64,000 nucleotides of DNA from JADGRF01 sp035274465 (GTDB taxonomy: Bacteria; Myxococcota_A; Polyangia; Polyangiales; JAFGIB01), in contig DATEOF010000195.1 of the NCBI GenBank assembly GCA_035274465.1, forward strand, positions 1-64,000. The letters run 5' to 3'. A program made the translations under genes and the position numbers. Below, in pieces: positions 60,544 to 64,000 of this stretch; positions within the stretch are counted from its first letter, which is position 1; the number at the start of each line of letters is the position of its first letter. The notes beneath the pieces are model-generated. The model worked only from the letters and a program-made list of their open reading frames with translations. It was not told the DNA's origin and searched no databases.

Positions 60544-63500
60544 ATGGTCGCACCGGGGCCGATGCCCATTGCTCCGCCCAAGGAGCTGTTACGCCTTGGC
60601 AACTACCTAGCCACGCTCGAGCACGACCCCGATGATGTCGAGGCGCTCGCGGGGCTGAAGCGCCTCGCGCAAGAGCGCGACGCCGAGCGCCTGGGATCCG
60701 AGCCGGTCCGCACGCTCGAGAGCGCGCGTCAGGCGCACGAGCTGCGCGGCGAGTACGCGACGGTGGCGCGCCTGATCGAGATCGAGGTCGAGCTCGTAGA
60801 GAACGACAAGGGCTTCGCCGCTTCACTCTGGAAAGAGCTGGGCCGGCTGCGCAGCGAGTTCCTGCTGGACGGCGCGGGTGCGACGGCCGCGTACACGCGT
60901 GCGCTCGAGCTGAAGCCGGACGACAACGAGGTGCAAGAAGCGCTGAAGCGCCTGGAGCAGGCCGAGTCGAGCTGGAAGAAGTTCGCCAAGCGCTTCGTCG
61001 AAGAGGCCGAGTCCGCGGCCGATCTGTCGCTCAAGACGTCGCTGCTGCTGCGAGCGGCGGGCCTGGCCTGGGAGCACCGGCGCAAGGCGAAGGCCAAGGA
61101 CGCCGATCGGCTGTTCCACGAGGTGCTCGAGATCGACAAGGGCAACCTGCGCGCGATCATGCTGTACGAGCACACGCTGCGCGAGCGCGAGGAATGGAAG
61201 GACCTCGCCCAGCACCTGCTCGACAGCGCGGAAGCCGTGCACGACAAGCAGGACAGCCACCACCTGTACCTGCGCGCGGCGCGCGTGCTGTCGCGCAAGC
61301 TTCACGACAAGAGTCGCGCCGTCGCGTGTTACGAGCGCGTGCTGGATCACGAGCCGGGCAACAGCGAAGCGCTGCTGTTCCTGACCGATCGCTTCACCGA
61401 GAGCGAGCGCTGGGACGACCTGGTCCAGCTCTACGAGAGCGCATTGCGCGTACCGCACAAGCTGGATGTCGAGCAGGGCATCCTGGTGCAGCTCGGCATG
61501 GTGCACTACCGCATGCGCAACAAGCCTGCGGACGCCGAGCCGTACTTCGCGCGCTTGCGCAAGCTCGACCCCACGCACCCGGCGATGCTCGACTTCTACC
61601 GGCAGCACCTGCCGGCGGCCGGCGAGCTCGAGCGCTTGCTGAAGATCCTGTCGGATGCGCAGCGCATCGTGAGCGATCCGACGCGGCGCCTCGCGCTCGC
61701 GGTCGAGACCGCGCAGCTCGCACAGAAGACCGGCGGCATGGGCGAGCGCGCGATCGATGCCTGGAAGAACGTGCAGCGGCTCGACCCGCAGCACCGCGAA
61801 GCCGCGCGCGTGCTCAAGGAGCTCTACGCCAAGTCGGAGAAGTGGAACGCGCTGTGCGAAGTGCTCAAGGCACAGATCGACGCCACACCCGACGAGAGCC
61901 AGGAACAAAAGATCGAGCTGCTCCGCGAGCTGTCGCTGGTCTACCGCGACAAGCTGCGCTTGGACGGCATGTTGATCAACGTCTACAACACGATCCTGCG
62001 GCTGTCCCCGCACGATCGCGCGACGCTCTCCGCGCTGGCCGATAAGTACCGCGAGCTCGGGCGCTGGAACGATCTGATCAACGTGCTTGTCGCCGACGCC
62101 GACGCCAGCTCGGACAGCGCGCACCGCATCGAGACGTACCTGAAGGTCGCGAAGCTGTGGGTCGAGCACTTCTCGAACTACAACCAGGCCTCGGCACCGC
62201 TCGAGAAGGTGCTCGAGCTCGATCCCAAGAACCGCGCCGCGCTGTCGATGCTGCGCGAGATCTACGAGAAGAAGCGCGCCTGGAAGCAGCTGTTCGAGGT
62301 GCTGAAGAAAGAGCGCGACATCGCCACCGACCCCGAGCAGCGCGCCGGCTTGACCATGCAGCTGGCCTCGCTCGCCGCCGAGCGCCTGCACCGCTACGAC
62401 GACGCAGTCGCGCTCTGGCGCGAGGTGGCCGAGTCGACCAGCGCGGGATCGATCCCGGCGCCGGAAGAGTTGAGCACCGCGCCGTACGCCGCGACATCGG
62501 CGTCTTCCAGCGCAGGCTACGCGGCCCTCGAGGCGATCGAGAAGCTCGCCGAGCGCGAGAAAGACTGGAAGACGCTGGCCGGCGTGCTCGATCAACAGGT
62601 CGCGCGCCAGAAGCACAAGGACGACAAGATCCGCGTGCTGCTCAAGCTCGGCGGCGTGTTCGCGGATCGCCTGGCCGATCCGGCCGGCGCGAGCGAGGTG
62701 TACCGGCGCGTGCTCGAGCTCGATCCGAAGCAAGGTCGCGCGCTGCGAAGCCTGCGCGATAGCTTGGTCGCCGCCGGCGACTGGGCCGCGCTCGAGACGT
62801 TGTACGAGCGCGCGGCGGACTTCGAAGGCCTGGTGGACGTGCTGTCGGGCGAAGCCGATCGCGTGAGCGCGAAGGAGCTCAAGATCGCGCTCAGCTTGCG
62901 AGTTGCGCGCCTGCTCGAGCAGAAGATCAATGAGCCCCTGCGCGCGCAGCGCAGCTACGAGCGTGTGCTGTCGGTCTCGCCCGAGCACCTGCAGGCGGCC
63001 GAAGCATTGGCGCCGATCTACGAGCACGAAGAGAAGTGGTCTCGCCTGTACGCGATGCTGGAGATCGTGCTGCGTCAGCTGCCCGCGGGCGATCAGGCGC
63101 TGCCCAAGCGTCTCGAGGTCGTGCAACGCCTGCGCGTGCTGGCCCAGGACAAGCTGCGAGACTCCGCGCTCTCGCTCTCGCACGCGCTCCACGCCTATCG
63201 CCTCGCGCCCGGCGATCAGGAGGTGCGCGAAGCGCTCGAGCGCAGCGCCGAGCTGGCGCAGGCGTTCGACAAGGTGGTCGAGGCCTACAGCGCGCGCGCC
63301 ACTGCGGCCGACGTGCCGCCCGAAGAAGCGCTCGAGCTGCGCCGGCGCATCGCGCTGATCGCCAGCGTGCGCCTGGGCAAGCCCGACCTGGCTGCCGAGC
63401 AGTGGGAGCTGGTGCTCGTGGCCGTGCCGGACGAGCAAGCGGCGCTGGCCGCGCTCGATCGCATCTACCGCGGGGGTGAGCGGCACGCTGACGTGCGCAA

Positions 63501-64000
63501 GCTGCTCTCGCACAAGCTGCGCTTCGCACCCGACGTCGCCGCCAAGAAGCCGCTGCTGAAAGAGCTGGCGGAGCTCGAAGAGGGTGAGCTCGCGAATCCC
63601 GACGCGGCCGCCGAGCACTACCGCGCGCTGGCGGAGCTCGAGTCGGACAACTCCGAGGTCTGGGCCGCGCTGGATCGGCTGGCGCTCGCCGCGGGTCGCC
63701 ACGACGAGCTCGCGAACGTGCTCGAGTGGCGCCTGTCGCTGGCTGCTGACAAGGCCGCCAAGGTGGAGCTCGGCGCGCGGCTGGGCAGCGTGTTCATGGA
63801 GCGCCTCTCGCAGCCCGAGCGCGCGCGCGCCACGTTCGCCGAGGTGGTCGATCTCGACCCCGCGCATGGCGCCAGCATCACCGCGCTCGAACAGCTCGCG
63901 AGCCAAGAGCCGGCGTCGGCCGCGCAGATCCACACGATCCTGGAGCGCGCCTTCGAGCGCGCCGGGCGCTTCGACAAGCTTGCCAAGCTGCTGTCCGAGC
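60544..64000 (+). CDS. giant TPR-repeat protein, N-terminal part
   Basis: At least 1152 codons from ATG 60544 (a second ATG at 60562); it runs past the right edge without a stop. No signal peptide or membrane helix is seen. Almost the entire length is helical repeat of 34-45 residues with TPR/half-A-TPR features: AVACYERVLDHEPGNSEALL, ALEKVLELDPKNRAAL-like units (SAPLEKVLELDPKNRAALSM; ASEVYRRVLELDPKQGRALR; ATFAEVVDLDPAHGASI). One Ser/Ala-rich interruption lies near 635-655. A cytosolic scaffold of the kind common in Polyangiales. A high-GC codon pattern leaves a long false open frame on the other strand. Confidence 0.85.
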   Translation, partial: MVAPGPMPIAPPKELLRLGNYLATLEHDPDDVEALAGLKRLAQERDAERLGSEPVRTLESARQAHELRGEYATVARLIEIEVELVENDKGFAASLWKELGRLRSEFLLDGAGATAAYTRALELKPDDNEVQEALKRLEQAESSWKKFAKRFVEEAESAADLSLKTSLLLRAAGLAWEHRRKAKAKDADRLFHEVLEIDKGNLRAIMLYEHTLREREEWKDLAQHLLDSAEAVHDKQDSHHLYLRAARVLSRKLHDKSRAVACYERVLDHEPGNSEALLFLTDRFTESERWDDLVQLYESALRVPHKLDVEQGILVQLGMVHYRMRNKPADAEPYFARLRKLDPTHPAMLDFYRQHLPAAGELERLLKILSDAQRIVSDPTRRLALAVETAQLAQKTGGMGERAIDAWKNVQRLDPQHREAARVLKELYAKSEKWNALCEVLKAQIDATPDESQEQKIELLRELSLVYRDKLRLDGMLINVYNTILRLSPHDRATLSALADKYRELGRWNDLINVLVADADASSDSAHRIETYLKVAKLWVEHFSNYNQASAPLEKVLELDPKNRAALSMLREIYEKKRAWKQLFEVLKKERDIATDPEQRAGLTMQLASLAAERLHRYDDAVALWREVAESTSAGSIPAPEELSTAPYAATSASSSAGYAALEAIEKLAEREKDWKTLAGVLDQQVARQKHKDDKIRVLLKLGGVFADRLADPAGASEVYRRVLELDPKQGRALRSLRDSLVAAGDWAALETLYERAADFEGLVDVLSGEADRVSAKELKIALSLRVARLLEQKINEPLRAQRSYERVLSVSPEHLQAAEALAPIYEHEEKWSRLYAMLEIVLRQLPAGDQALPKRLEVVQRLRVLAQDKLRDSALSLSHALHAYRLAPGDQEVREALERSAELAQAFDKVVEAYSARATAADVPPEEALELRRRIALIASVRLGKPDLAAEQWELVLVAVPDEQAALAALDRIYRGGERHADVRKLLSHKLRFAPDVAAKKPLLKELAELEEGELANPDAAAEHYRALAELESDNSEVWAALDRLALAAGRHDELANVLEWRLSLAADKAAKVELGARLGSVFMERLSQPERARATFAEVVDLDPAHGASITALEQLASQEPASAAQIHTILERAFERAGRFDKLAKLLSE

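Noticed and set aside
60525..60560. GACTCGAACC, like the complement of a tRNA T-arm
   Set aside because: The flanking bases do not form the five-pair T stem and no acceptor or anticodon arm can be built.
60823..63933. A 1036-codon open frame on the minus strand
   Set aside because: It is the mirror of the TPR gene: composition is Arg/Leu/Ala/Val-biased with no domain, and the plus strand encodes clear repeats.

Overview
The window is high-GC bacterial chromosome with dense, often overlapping genes. It looks like a myxobacterium of the Polyangiales type (Myxococcota). The case rests on large lipoproteins with Gly-Ser-Gly or Cys-rich tails, FG-GAP propeller lipoproteins, a DUF4388 hybrid receiver protein, TPR giants and a delta-proteobacterial mdh-sucC-sucD-ndk cluster. 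No rRNA, tRNA, CRISPR array, integron or complete insertion sequence was seen. The assignment is inferred from gene content.

Layout. 1-5.9 kb: end of mazG, a Gly-rich lipoprotein, the EF-P pair efp-epmA, a small lipoprotein, a membrane TPR protein and a class II amidotransferase-like protein. 5.9-14.9 kb: xerD, the TCA block mdh-sucC-sucD followed by ndk, a YihY-type membrane protein, the lysine pair dapD-dapE and rlmN. 14.9-30.4 kb: accessory surface proteins (DUF1554-like and Cys-repeat lipoproteins, a CBM9-like protein, a TonB-like protein, an FG-GAP lipoprotein), with a Crp-type regulator, a UDP-sugar pyrophosphorylase, queG and a histone-deacetylase-family hydrolase. 30.4-42.8 kb: a polysaccharide locus (GT87, DUF3237, two GT4 enzymes, a flippase), a 1376-residue membrane protein, a TPR-tailed membrane protein and obg. 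42.9-53.1 kb: a large receiver/DUF4388/PEGA-like membrane protein, a sulfatase-like lipoprotein, an AMIN-like protein, a MoxR-VWA pair and a phosphoesterase-like lipoprotein. 53.3-58.1 kb: the fatty-acid block yceD-rpmF-fabH-fabG-acpP-fabF with rpiB and a small Cys-rich protein. 58.1-64 kb: an M18 aminopeptidase, a His-containing membrane protein and a giant TPR protein that runs off the end.

Two dispersed repeat families stand out. (1) A 69-70 bp element made of two hairpins occurs five times. Three copies lie in frame inside proteins (CBM9-like protein, a lipoprotein, M18 aminopeptidase), each exactly 69 bp, and both DNA strands of the element are used as coding strand. (2) A 163-164 bp MITE-like element with near-perfect 26-28 bp terminal inverted repeats bounded by TA occurs twice. 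One copy has entered the 5' end of a lipoprotein gene and separates a plausible ancestral GTG start from its signal peptide. That same lipoprotein gene also carries a copy of the first family.

A perfect TGTGA-N6-TCACA site lies between the Crp-type gene and the divergent Cys-rich lipoprotein gene. The regulator keeps the Arg-Glu pair expected to read that half-site, so the site and the protein support each other. Other points of note are an EpmA with an added N-terminal OB-fold-like domain, a fatty-acid block that lacks plsX and fabD, an amidotransferase without its N-terminal cysteine and a sulfatase-like enzyme with Thr at the nucleophile position.
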